From Strongylocentrotus pallidus (taxonomy: Eukaryota; Echinodermata; Echinoidea; Camarodonta; Strongylocentrotidae), in contig JARBES010000116.1 of NCBI GenBank assembly GCA_030265145.1, positions 8,991,634 through 9,012,913 of the forward strand: a stretch of DNA of 21,280 nt, given 5' to 3'. The notes beneath the pieces were generated by a model, which was not told where the DNA came from, did not search any database, and was given only the letters and a program-made list of their open reading frames with translations. Positions 18,401 through 21,280 of the stretch are shown piece by piece. A program made the position numbers and the translations under genes. Numbering within the stretch: the stretch's first letter is position 1; every line of letters starts with the position of its first letter.

Positions 18401-20852
18401 TGTGTGTGATTTTAGTCATAGATAATTGATTTCAAATTCTATATCAGTGTTAATTTCCACCTCTCCTGCATGTATTTCTCTGTTTCTGTCCGTATGCAGA
18501 CAGTTTTATCTTTGCGTTAAGACACATTCATAGATGTAGATGTATAGCTATTATCATTATTATCATTGTTTTTGACAAGGCGTTGTGTGGAGTTGTGTGG
18601 GATGCGAACGAGGTTGTGTACTGTGTGAACCAGGCTTGGTTCATGTGGTGCACAACTTTTTTGAATTTCCTTACACAGCTTTATACAACAAATTTACAGT
18701 GTATACACTTGGAGAGCAAAATAGTTATTTTGTTTTATTTACTAATGTTAAGCGCTTTAAGCATGTTTATGTATTAAAAGGCGCTATATAAATATCAATA
18801 TGTATGTATGTATGTATCAATTCTTATTTACGATTCCTCCTTCCAGATCTCCATGCTGAACAAGTTCTCGGAAATGATCCGGGGCAACTTGCCCAAGATG
18901 GTACGTGCCAAGGTGGTGGCCCTGGTTACCATTGAGGTCCACGCCAGGGACGTGATCGAGAAGCTGATCAAGGCCAGTGTGAACGATGTGACCGCCTTTG
19001 AATGGCTGATGCAGCTCCGGGTCTATTGGGACAAGGAGATCGATGACTGCGTGGTGAGGCAGACTAACACTCAGTTCCAGTATGGATACGAGTACCTGGG
19101 CAACTCTGGCCGTCTGGTTATCACTCCATTGACTGACAGGTAGGTTTGAATTGAATGGGTGAACTGAACTTAATTGAATTGATCCAAAGTGAACTGAACT
19201 AACCAAACTGAACTGAACTGAACTGAAGTTAACTGAACTGAACTAACCGAACTGAACTGAACTAACCGAACTGATATGAACTGAACTGAACTAACCAAAC
19301 TGAACTGAACTAAGAGGACTGAACTGAACTAACTGAACTTAATGAACTGAACTGAACTGAACTGATCTTAGCTAACCATGAGCTGGTTATAAGCTGTCCC
19401 AATGTACTGCATGAGTTTAAATGAAAATGACCTGACCTGCATTATCTGTCAAGAACTGACATAAACTGACCTGCATTGCATTGACTTGATTTGCACTGAA
19501 GCAAAGTAAAGTGAACTAAAATGTTCTGATTTTAATTCAATGACCTTTTTTGATCAATGGAATCAAAATGAACTGAACTTAATTGTATGACTCAAATGAG
19601 TTGACCTGGCCTGGCTTGGCCTGAACTGAGATGAAATGAATGGAATGAAATAAACTGAACTGAATGGCATTAATGAATGACCAAGTTGAACTGGAAAAAA
19701 ATCACAGAACTGAATCGATATAATATGAACTGAACTGAACTGAACTGAATGAGAATAATTACCAAAACAGAGTTAGACTGAACTAAACTAGAATTTTGCG
19801 ATACAACCTCATCTTATATCCTCTCTCGCTTCTTTTCAGGTGTTACATGACCCTGACGACTGCTCTGCATCTCCACCGCGGTGGTAGCCCCAAGGGACCG
19901 GCCGGTACGGGCAAGACCGAGACCGTCAAAGATCTGGGCAAGGCCCTGGGCAACTACGTCATCGTGGTCAATTGTTCAGAGGGTCTGGATTTCAAGTCTA
20001 TGGGACGGATGTTCTCTGGTTTAGCTCAGGTAAGAACCATATGATAAAAGCCAAAAGATCAGTAACTCTGTATTACAGGTTATGATTTACATACCCCCTT
20101 AACCCATTGCCTACTGGAACCTGGTGGCCCCTGTATTAACTCTATGGCAATAAATGAATTTAGTAGTCATTGGGTTAAAATGATATGACAAAGACAGTAT
20201 TTTAAGTTTATAAAAGTACACCAATGTGCGAAACATTACAAACAAATACTGTACTCCTCCTTTTTTTATTTTGTCTCTTATTTTCAAAAATACTTTTACT
20301 TGATGTTGACATGTTTAATTGAGTTCATATAGTGGGGGATGATCATGGATATTCTATTCCAATTTCTGTTTAATATTGAATTACACATTACATAGAGTGG
20401 TCATAAAATATTATAAAATATTGCAATCTGCATTTACGGAGGCGTGATGGCTCAGTGGTATAGAGCAGTGGTCTTGTAACCGGGAGGTCCCGGGTTCGAA
20501 AACAAACCGATGCACTAGTGCCCTTTGGTAAGGCATTACTCTTCATTACCAATTCCCTCGGAGAGGACTTAAAGCCGTTGGTCCCCTGGTTGCTTACTTA
20601 CAAGCACACACATGCTTACTTAGCAGCCAGGTAAAACAAACAAACAAACCAACCAATTCTCTCTCATACAGACTGGTGCCTGGGGTTGCTTTGACGAGTT
20701 CAACCGTATCAACATTGAGGTATTGTCCGTGGTGGCCCAGCAGATTCTCTCCATACTCTCTGCCCTAGCTGCGGGGTCCTCTCGTTTCGTCTTTGAGGGG
20801 CGGGAGATCAACCTGGTCTGGTCCTGTGGTATCTTCATCACAATGAACCCTG
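3308..20852 (+). CDS. DNAH2: Axonemal dynein heavy chain 2 (inner arm f/I1 beta type), internal part, 22 exons
   Basis: Motor subunit of ciliary and flagellar inner-arm dynein f/I1. It hydrolyses ATP and slides doublet microtubules in the axoneme. The joined exons (3308-3464, 4297-4536, 5300-5470, 6034-6162, 6848-6963, 7797-7892, 8521-8721, 9700-9856, 10443-10617, 11243-11406, 12019-12180, 12866-12989, 13591-13810, 14295-14475, 14865-15003, 15734-15894, 16390-16545, 17286-17411, 18023-18133, 18847-19139, 19840-20029, 20672-20852) give one open frame of 1216 codons with GT-AG introns and agreeing phases. Order: end of the DHC_N1 tail, tail-linker region, DHC_N2 linker (about exons 11-20), AAA1 with Walker A GPAGTGKT and Walker B CFDEFNR. 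DNAH2, rather than another paralogue, rests on remembered vertebrate DNAH2 stretches such as [36 protein letters not shown] and [17 protein letters not shown]. Both ends are open: earlier exons and everything after AAA1 Walker B lie outside. It looks like a live gene. Confidence 0.93.
4200..4250 (+). mobile_element. LINE-type 3' end with (TTGAA)n tail
   Basis: The stretch ending ggaatttggaaataaatgat followed by repeated TTGAA looks like the 3' end of a non-LTR retrotransposon: a conserved 3' UTR end, an AATAAA-like signal and a short microsatellite tail. Upstream AT-rich sequence back to about 3960 may belong to its 3' UTR. No reverse-transcriptase coding is visible, so it is a 5'-truncated remnant. 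Confidence 0.45.
4297..4536 (+). CDS. DNAH2: DNAH2 exon 2 (tail-linker region)
   Basis: 80 codons, phase 0 at both ends, between tctatcag and GAG|gtagga. The peptide starts VQAIVDDYK, contains [20 protein letters not shown] and ends [10 protein letters not shown], as in vertebrate DNAH2. It is rich in charged helix-forming residues, as expected for the helical bundles of the tail. Third codon positions are mostly G/C, in sharp contrast to the flanking introns. Confidence 0.93.
4591..4903. mobile_element. Palindromic MITE-like element rich in TTGCAA
   Basis: A 313-bp element in intron 2, about 54 bp after the exon 2 donor. The arms are about 100 bp: the left starts GAGCATTGCAATAAAGTTGC, the right end in reverse complement starts GAGCGTTGCAAGATAGTTGC, and both contain AACTCAACTTTCTT. 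A (GA)n tract lies in the centre. Many TTGCAA/TTGCAAT words recur in both arms. No coding sequence and no clear target duplication. Confidence 0.75.
5300..5470 (+). CDS. DNAH2: DNAH2 exon 3 (tail-linker region)
   Basis: 57 codons, phase 0 at both ends. Acceptor cttctctag, donor AAG|gtgaga. It contains [20 protein letters not shown] and then [11 protein letters not shown], one of the most conserved tail segments of DNAH2. Confidence 0.94.
5471..6033. other. Intron 3, nothing recognised
   Basis: Ordinary AT-rich intron with a GT donor and a tctttccatccag acceptor. I see no repeat family or conserved block. Confidence 0.6.
6034..6162 (+). CDS. DNAH2: DNAH2 exon 4 (tail-linker region)
   Basis: 43 codons, phase 0 at both ends. 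Acceptor tttccatccag, donor GAG|gtaggg. It encodes [10 protein letters not shown] and [14 protein letters not shown], matching the VEFSPTL...LPD.LT.. segment of vertebrate DNAH2. A 61-bp direct duplication begins 10 bp after the donor. Confidence 0.92.
6173..6290 (+). repeat. Tandem duplication, 61-bp unit
   Basis: 6173-6233 and 6234-6290 are two copies of a unit starting catgaaggttcag and ending ttttaagc, with a few substitutions and a 4-bp length difference. It lies at the 5' end of intron 4, ten bases after the donor. Confidence 0.85.
6739..6885 (+). repeat. DNAH2: Tandem duplication of the exon 5 acceptor and first codons
   Basis: 6739-6810 and 6811-6885 share the pattern attatttc.tgtcc...tcag|cc..atatgt.gt..tagagaatgatgaa. 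The second copy holds the acceptor and first codons of exon 5; the first holds a look-alike acceptor at 6769-6770 followed by [11 protein letters not shown], parallel to [11 protein letters not shown]. The spacing between the two acceptors is 77 bp, not a multiple of three, so use of the upstream one would shift the frame. A third short piece (gtagtagagaatgatgaaga) lies at about 7102-7121. Confidence 0.75.
6848..6963 (+). CDS. DNAH2: DNAH2 exon 5 (tail-linker region)
   Basis: 116 nt, starting on a codon boundary and ending with two bases of a split serine codon. Acceptor ctctctctctcag, donor TAG|gtaaga. It contains [19 protein letters not shown] and [10 protein letters not shown]. The acceptor and first codons also exist as a diverged copy just upstream (6739-6810); the reading used here keeps the frame, while the upstream acceptor would not. 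Confidence 0.9.
7156..7430 (+). repeat. Degenerate 16-bp minisatellite, about 16 units
   Basis: Units of about 15-17 bp follow the pattern GTCTA.TA.CCATTTG (for example gtctaatgcccatttc, gtctactacccatttg) through intron 5. After the last unit comes a 14-bp perfect inverted repeat, TCTAATAATCATTT (7413-7426) with AAATGATTATTAGA (7451-7464), and further units in inverted orientation to about 7483. Confidence 0.8.
7797..7892 (+). CDS. DNAH2: DNAH2 exon 6 (tail-linker region)
   Basis: 96 nt with split codons at both ends. Acceptor gtaaacag, donor AAG|gtaaga. It encodes [18 protein letters not shown] and [10 protein letters not shown], nearly identical to the human DNAH2 segment YREIWEINKD.FI.RYQ...PPVSSF.ADI as I remember it. 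Confidence 0.94.
7893..8520. other. Intron 6, only a short direct repeat
   Basis: A 23-bp near-repeat occurs at 7973-7995 and 8103-8125 (ttctgcatc..ctggaaaa.atg), 130 bp apart, and a TATCA-rich patch at 7999-8030. Otherwise plain AT-rich intron. Confidence 0.55.
8521..8721 (+). CDS. DNAH2: DNAH2 exon 7 (tail-linker region)
   Basis: 201 nt with split codons at both ends. Acceptor tcaccttacag, donor GAAAA|gtaaga. It contains [39 protein letters not shown] and [10 protein letters not shown], among the best DNAH2 matches in the window. The frame stays open two bases past the donor and then reads TAA, so the exon has to be spliced here. A MITE-like palindrome starts only about 18 nt after the donor. 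Confidence 0.95.
8740..9035. mobile_element. Palindromic MITE-like element, copy 2 (inverted relative to copy 1)
   Basis: A 296-bp element whose left end GGGCGTTTCACAAAGATCCT and right end (reverse complement GGGGGATATTTCACAAAGAT) pair with each other and with the ends of copy 1 at 2272-2576. The core is the reverse complement of copy 1. It sits in intron 7, starting about 18 nt after the exon 7 donor. CCAGA/CCAGG beside the two ends may be a decayed target duplication. Confidence 0.8.
9532..9698 (+). repeat. TTTACA-type hexanucleotide array reaching the exon 8 acceptor
   Basis: Imperfect repeats of CATTTA/TTTACA/CTATTTA run to the AG at 9698-9699. The splice acceptor of exon 8 (catttacag) is therefore the last repeat unit, and the pyrimidine tract is supplied by the array. 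Confidence 0.85.
9700..9856 (+). CDS. DNAH2: DNAH2 exon 8 (tail-linker region)
   Basis: 157 nt; the first base completes a lysine codon and the exon ends on a codon boundary. Acceptor catttacag, donor AAC|gtaggt. It contains [17 protein letters not shown] and [16 protein letters not shown], as in vertebrate DNAH2. The acceptor is the last unit of a TTTACA-type simple repeat (9532-9698). Confidence 0.94.
9901..10040 (+). mobile_element. tRNA-derived SINE, plus orientation (SINE 1)
   Basis: The tRNA-like head has a B box GGTTTGAATCC at 9944-9954, one CpG decay from GGTTCGAATCC, and an eroded A box in tggtggttcgttcactt. The tRNA-unrelated part (ccttggcaagacagtttatc ... ccatccaggtgtaaatg) resembles SINE bodies common in marine invertebrates. 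It lies in intron 8, about 45 bp after the donor. Confidence 0.75.
10443..10617 (+). CDS. DNAH2: DNAH2 exon 9 (tail-linker region)
   Basis: 175 nt, phase 0 in, one spare base out. Acceptor tcgtccacag, donor AGTG|gtaaat. It contains [18 protein letters not shown] and [19 protein letters not shown], as in DNAH2. A dispersed GCGCTATATAAAT-tailed repeat begins about 9 bp beyond the exon end. Confidence 0.94.
10627..10753 (+). mobile_element. Dispersed repeat with GCGCTATATAAAT 3' end and (ATGT)n tail, copy 1
   Basis: It starts tttacacagctt, passes acagtgtatgcacttggaga and a GTGCTTTGAGCA-like word, and ends GGCGCTATATAAATATCAAT plus a (TATG)n tail. The 18669-18818 repeat is the same family. The GCGCTATATAAAT 3' end recurs in SINE/LINE tails of many animals. 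It begins about nine bases after the exon 9 donor. Confidence 0.75.
11041..11075 (-). repeat. (TTGAT)n microsatellite, possible minus-strand LINE/SINE tail
   Basis: In reverse complement: ccaataaatcaaatcaaatc and further ATCAA units. An AATAAA next to a pentanucleotide run is a common 3' tail of non-LTR elements, here inserted in minus orientation in intron 9. Its body (to about 11170) is not recognisable. Confidence 0.4.
11243..11406 (+). CDS. DNAH2: DNAH2 exon 10 (tail-linker region)
   Basis: 164 nt; two bases complete a glycine codon and the exon ends in phase 0. Acceptor ctaatctatcag, donor AAG|gtatga. It encodes [13 protein letters not shown] and [20 protein letters not shown], matching vertebrate LGIFKIEQP.SK.LQ.L. 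Confidence 0.93.
11820..11983 (-). mobile_element. tRNA-derived SINE, minus orientation (SINE 2)
   Basis: On the minus strand a head near 11983 (tcaactagtggataagtcaa) is followed by a perfect B box GGTTCGAATCC at 11925-11915 and a SINE-like body. It lies in intron 10. The acceptor-side fold resembles a tRNA half, but only a SINE fits because the aminoacyl stem is not formed. Confidence 0.7.
12019..12180 (+). CDS. DNAH2: DNAH2 exon 11 (start of linker, DHC_N2)
   Basis: 54 codons, phase 0 at both ends. Acceptor tatttgatag, donor AAG|gtgaga. The tryptophan-rich [18 protein letters not shown] is typical of the entry to the dynein linker, the mechanical arm that swings over the AAA ring during the power stroke. 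Confidence 0.92.
12521..12708. mobile_element. Possible palindromic MITE-like element
   Basis: The left end aaggcttgttcagat and the right end, whose reverse complement reads taaggctcgtttagatgttc, are imperfectly paired in intron 11. The interior holds a poly-T run and a 13-bp direct repeat (aaatggatggcat, twice, about 12593-12618). Ends and age are uncertain. Confidence 0.4.
12866..12989 (+). CDS. DNAH2: DNAH2 exon 12 (linker)
   Basis: 124 nt, phase 0 in, one spare base out. Acceptor tttctaatcag, donor CAAG|gtaaag. It contains [20 protein letters not shown] and [10 protein letters not shown]; the R.RHW motif is a signature of the early DHC_N2 linker in all dynein heavy chains. Confidence 0.94.
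13302..13524. mobile_element. TACTGTAAA-ended MITE-like element
   Basis: It begins TACTGTAAAAGTAGAAATAT, runs through TTCGCGGAT and GCGCGAATTT blocks, and ends AGCGTTTACAGTA, so the termini are inverted (TACTGTAAA / TTTACAGTA). The pattern recalls a short CpG-bearing repeat widespread in marine invertebrate genomes; that recollection is from memory. It sits in intron 12 and has no coding sequence. Confidence 0.65.
13591..13810 (+). CDS. DNAH2: DNAH2 exon 13 (linker)
   Basis: 220 nt with split codons at both ends. Acceptor acccatcatcag, donor CAA|gtaagt. It contains [32 protein letters not shown] and YKDRGHYRL, corresponding to vertebrate FTLEQIVELGM...EKIGEISA.A.KELAIE. Confidence 0.94.
14217..14290 (+). 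repeat. Degenerate ~18-20-bp direct repeat before exon 14
   Basis: Three to four units of the form (C)TAACCTTTGACCTCCCATT run up to the pyrimidine tract cattttcacag. The acceptor region of exon 14 is thus built in part from repeat units that contain CTAAC/TTAAC, similar to branch-point sequences. Confidence 0.6.
14295..14475 (+). CDS. DNAH2: DNAH2 exon 14 (linker)
   Basis: 181 nt; the first base completes a codon and the exon ends in phase 0. Acceptor cattttcacag, donor GAG|gtaagg. It contains [20 protein letters not shown] and VQRQWMYLE, the most conserved linker core. The preceding 75 bp are a degenerate direct repeat. Confidence 0.95.
14476..14864. other. Intron 14, short TTGR microsatellite
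   Basis: A (TTGA/TTGG)n run at about 14538-14562; the rest shows no recognisable element. Confidence 0.55.
14865..15003 (+). CDS. DNAH2: DNAH2 exon 15 (linker)
   Basis: 139 nt, phase 0 in, one spare base out. Acceptor tacctgtgtag, donor GAAG|gtaaat. It encodes [19 protein letters not shown] and [15 protein letters not shown], matching vertebrate [18 protein letters not shown]. Confidence 0.94.
15064..15284 (-). mobile_element. tRNA-derived SINE, minus orientation (SINE 3)
   Basis: On the minus strand it starts ggcgcgatggctcgttggta (tRNA head with A-box-like TGGCTCGTTGG), carries the B box GGTTCGAAACC within 15235-15224, continues with ctagtgtcctttgctaaccc and a body, and ends in a (CCAA)n-like tail at 15064-15080. 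It is the same family as SINE 4 (20441-20658). Located in intron 15. Confidence 0.85.
15734..15894 (+). CDS. DNAH2: DNAH2 exon 16 (linker)
   Basis: 161 nt; two bases complete a glycine codon and the exon ends in phase 0. Acceptor tttgatacgcag, donor GCA|gtgagt. It contains [15 protein letters not shown] and [20 protein letters not shown], the hallmark FLSN..LLEIL motif of the dynein linker. Confidence 0.96.
15895..16389. other. Intron 16, nothing beyond a short (AT)n run
   Basis: AT-rich intron with an (AT)n tract near 16081-16093 and poly-T runs. No mobile element recognised. Confidence 0.55.
16390..16545 (+). CDS. DNAH2: DNAH2 exon 17 (linker)
   Basis: 52 codons, phase 0 at both ends. Acceptor tctacaaatag, donor GAG|gtaaag. 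It contains [28 protein letters not shown] and PVLLEGPVE, as expected after the FLSN motif. The middle (about [10 protein letters not shown]) diverges from what I remember of vertebrate DNAH2. Confidence 0.93.
16546..17285. other. Intron 17, AT-rich with an ATATGG palindromic patch
   Basis: About 16735-16780 repeats ATATGGATATCATATATGG-like words that are self-complementary. A (CATCTA) doublet lies near 16706. The remainder is very AT-rich without an identifiable element. Confidence 0.5.
17286..17411 (+). CDS. DNAH2: DNAH2 exon 18 (linker)
   Basis: 42 codons, phase 0 at both ends. Acceptor tttttgacag, donor CAG|gtaaga. It encodes [18 protein letters not shown] and [15 protein letters not shown], paralleling vertebrate SWLGDVE.TMR.TLRDLL...L.KRDKWV.EW.GQ. 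The downstream intron is almost wholly a 33-bp minisatellite. Confidence 0.93.
17424..17994 (+). repeat. 33-bp minisatellite, 17 full units plus a partial
   Basis: Consensus: catgtgtagatagtttacat followed by tgtatttaccaga, 33 bp. Most units are exactly 33 bp and three are 32. Units alternate catgtgt/catatgt or catacgt/cgtatgt, giving a 66-bp higher-order unit (clearest in 17589-17719 and 17720-17851). The array is 571 of the 611 bases of intron 18. Because the unit is a multiple of three, long frames are open on both strands ([11 protein letters not shown] on plus, [11 protein letters not shown] on minus); they are not genes. Confidence 0.95.
18023..18133 (+). CDS. DNAH2: DNAH2 exon 19 (linker)
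   Basis: 37 codons, phase 0 at both ends. Acceptor tgttctttatag, donor CAG|gtaaaa. It encodes [18 protein letters not shown] and [16 protein letters not shown]. The S.Q.QWT.DV motif is conserved late in the linker. Confidence 0.94.
18174..18345. mobile_element. GGGCCC-ended palindromic MITE-like element
   Basis: It begins TTGGGCCCATTGAATACAAC and ends CGTTTTATGCAACTGGGCCC. The two ends pair imperfectly (GGGCCCA.TTG...), as do the interior blocks ACCATGGCAAC and GTTACCATGG. It lies in intron 19 with no coding sequence. This kind of TTATGCAA-ended, CCATGG-containing palindrome is, from memory, common in echinoderms. Confidence 0.6.
18669..18818 (+). mobile_element. Dispersed repeat with GCGCTATATAAAT 3' end and (ATGT)n tail, copy 2
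   Basis: Same order of blocks as 10627-10753: ttacacagctttatacaac, acagtgtatacacttggaga, AGCGCTTTAAGCATGTTTAT, GGCGCTATATAAATATCAAT and a (TATG)n tail. It has an extra ~15 bp before ttttatttactaatg. It ends about 28 bp before exon 20. The G/T-rich stretch just upstream (18570-18660) could be its 5' part. Confidence 0.75.
18847..19139 (+). CDS. DNAH2: DNAH2 exon 20 (end of linker, entry to AAA1)
   Basis: 293 nt, the longest exon in the window; phase 0 in, two spare bases out. Acceptor ctccttccag, donor ACAG|gtaggt. It contains [49 protein letters not shown] and VITPLTDR, the canonical junction between the linker and the first AAA module. Confidence 0.96.
19143..19780 (+). repeat. ACTGA/ACTAA pentanucleotide array filling intron 20
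   Basis: Interrupted repeats of ACTGA with frequent ACTAAC variants, densest at 19190-19360 and 19720-19755, occupy most of the 700-bp intron. The array is old and point-mutated in the middle (19380-19700). CTAAC units match branch-point consensus, so the intron offers many potential branch points. Confidence 0.85.
19840..20029 (+). CDS. DNAH2: DNAH2 exon 21 (AAA1 Walker A)
   Basis: 190 nt; the first base completes an arginine codon and the exon ends in phase 0. Acceptor gcttcttttcag, donor CAG|gtaaga. It encodes [18 protein letters not shown], the P-loop [10 protein letters not shown] (catalytic Lys and Thr of the main ATPase site) and then [33 protein letters not shown] is the stretch that most clearly separates DNAH2 from the other axonemal heavy chains I can recall. 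Confidence 0.97.
20441..20658 (+). mobile_element. tRNA-derived SINE, plus orientation (SINE 4)
   Basis: The head ggcgtgatggctcagtggta has A box TGGCTCAGTGG at 20448-20458 and B box GGTTCGAAAAC at 20493-20503. Then come actagtgccctttggtaagg and a body ending in an (AAAC)n/(CCAA)n tail. It is the same family as SINE 3. The tail stops about 13 bases before exon 22, so the SINE supplies nearly all of the last 230 bases of intron 21. Confidence 0.88.
20672..20852 (+). CDS. DNAH2: DNAH2 exon 22 (AAA1 Walker B), last exon in window
   Basis: 181 nt, phase 0 in, one spare base out. Acceptor ctctcatacag, donor CCTG|gtgagt. It contains [18 protein letters not shown], with Walker B aspartate and glutamate in FDEF, then [18 protein letters not shown], with the sensor-I type asparagine. 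The protein should continue with the YAGRTELP-type segment in an exon beyond the right edge. Confidence 0.96.
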
Positions 20853-21280
20853 GTGAGTTCAACTGTCAAATATTACTTAAATCCTTTCTGCACTAGTTTG
20901 GCCAGGAGGGATTGGACCTCCCTGCATGGTCACTGACAGGTGGTTATCTCCTCAAATAAGCTCTCAATTCACATACGAAATAGGGGACCATGGGGGACCA
21001 ATGGTCACCGATAATGCATTGTTTGCTATATTGAGGGCGCAAGTAGCTATAAGTAGTGCAGTGGGGCTTTAATAGAATATTTCTTTGATTTTGAAAATGA
21101 CCCTGTGATTGGTACAAGATCAACAAGTAAAATGGAACAGAGGCATACTGAATCTTTTTATCTGTTTACTTATCACAATAAAGCACAAACAATGATTGTT
21201 ATCTAATTAAGGCCCAAATTCACAAAGGAGGTTTGAATTTAACCCATGGTTTAAATCTTCATTTACATAACCCATGGTCT
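20853..21280. other. Intron 22, left part
   Basis: Intron sequence after the exon 22 donor. The next DNAH2 exon (AAA1, after NPG) is not reached. Only the repeat start near 21208 is recognised. Confidence 0.6.
21208..21280. mobile_element. Start of a palindromic repeat cut by the window edge
   Basis: GGCCCAAATTCACAAAGGAG is followed by TTTAACCCATGGTTTAAATC, a small palindrome, and a second ACCCATGGT. This looks like the terminus of another MITE-like family; the rest is outside the window. Confidence 0.35.

Noticed and set aside
18817-19206. 129-residue minus-strand frame over exon 20
   Set aside because: Antisense shadow of DNAH2 exon 20, running out into the pentanucleotide array.
20441-20510. 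Genuine tRNA gene at the SINE heads (also 15284-15220, 9901-9955, 11983-11915)
   Set aside because: A and B boxes are present, but the aminoacyl stem does not close and each is fused to a SINE body and tail.
3308-20852. Another dynein heavy chain (DNAH10, DNAH6, cytoplasmic DYNC1H1)
   Set aside because: AAA1 reads [20 protein letters not shown] and [16 protein letters not shown], which fits remembered DNAH2 and differs from the DNAH10 and DNAH6 stretches I recall.
1-21280. CRISPR array, phage, operon, toxin system or endogenous virus
   Set aside because: Gene structure is eukaryotic. The tandem arrays have no unique spacers of constant size, and no viral coding, terminal repeat pair or bacterial signal was seen.

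Overview
The window is a piece of an animal nuclear genome: short GC-rich protein-coding exons bounded by GT...AG introns, set in AT-rich introns full of short interspersed repeats and simple-sequence arrays. The organism is most likely an invertebrate deuterostome, probably an echinoderm and perhaps a sea urchin. I infer this from the introns of about 0.4-1 kb, the tRNA-derived SINEs, the palindromic MITE-like repeats, the GCGCTATATAAAT-tailed repeats, and a dynein very close to vertebrate DNAH2. No species-specific marker was seen, so the assignment is an inference.

From 3308 to 20852 the plus strand carries 22 consecutive exons of an axonemal dynein heavy chain that I recognise as DNAH2, the beta-type heavy chain of the two-headed inner-arm dynein (f/I1). 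They hold 3650 coding bases, that is 1216 complete codons with one spare base at the end. All phases agree and I see no stop or frameshift. The segment runs from the end of the N-terminal tail through the tail-linker region and the whole linker (DHC_N2) into AAA1, with Walker A in exon 21 and Walker B in exon 22. The N-terminal several hundred residues, AAA2-AAA6, the microtubule-binding stalk and the C-terminus lie outside the window.

Positions 1-3307 hold no recognisable DNAH2 exon, although the first exon seen starts inside a codon. On the minus strand this part has three phase-compatible candidate exons (1865-1782, 1473-1211, 599-496) of an unrecognised gene. A compact CCAAT/ETS/CRE cluster at 2063-2091 is oriented so that it could drive that gene. 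The gene would be nested in, or overlap antisense to, the 5' part of DNAH2, or the assembly joins pieces wrongly here.

The introns are the accessory part of the window. They contain four tRNA-derived SINEs, about six palindromic MITE-like elements (two of one family in opposite orientation), two copies of a GCGCTATATAAAT-tailed repeat, a 33-bp minisatellite that makes up almost all of intron 18, a 16-bp minisatellite that inverts at its end, a pentanucleotide array filling intron 20, and several local duplications. Several of these lie within 10-60 nt of a splice site, and one acceptor is part of a (CATTTA)-like array. I found no operon, CRISPR, phage, toxin or other novel molecular system. 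The points most worth a second look are the antisense candidate gene and the repeat-splice-site junctions.
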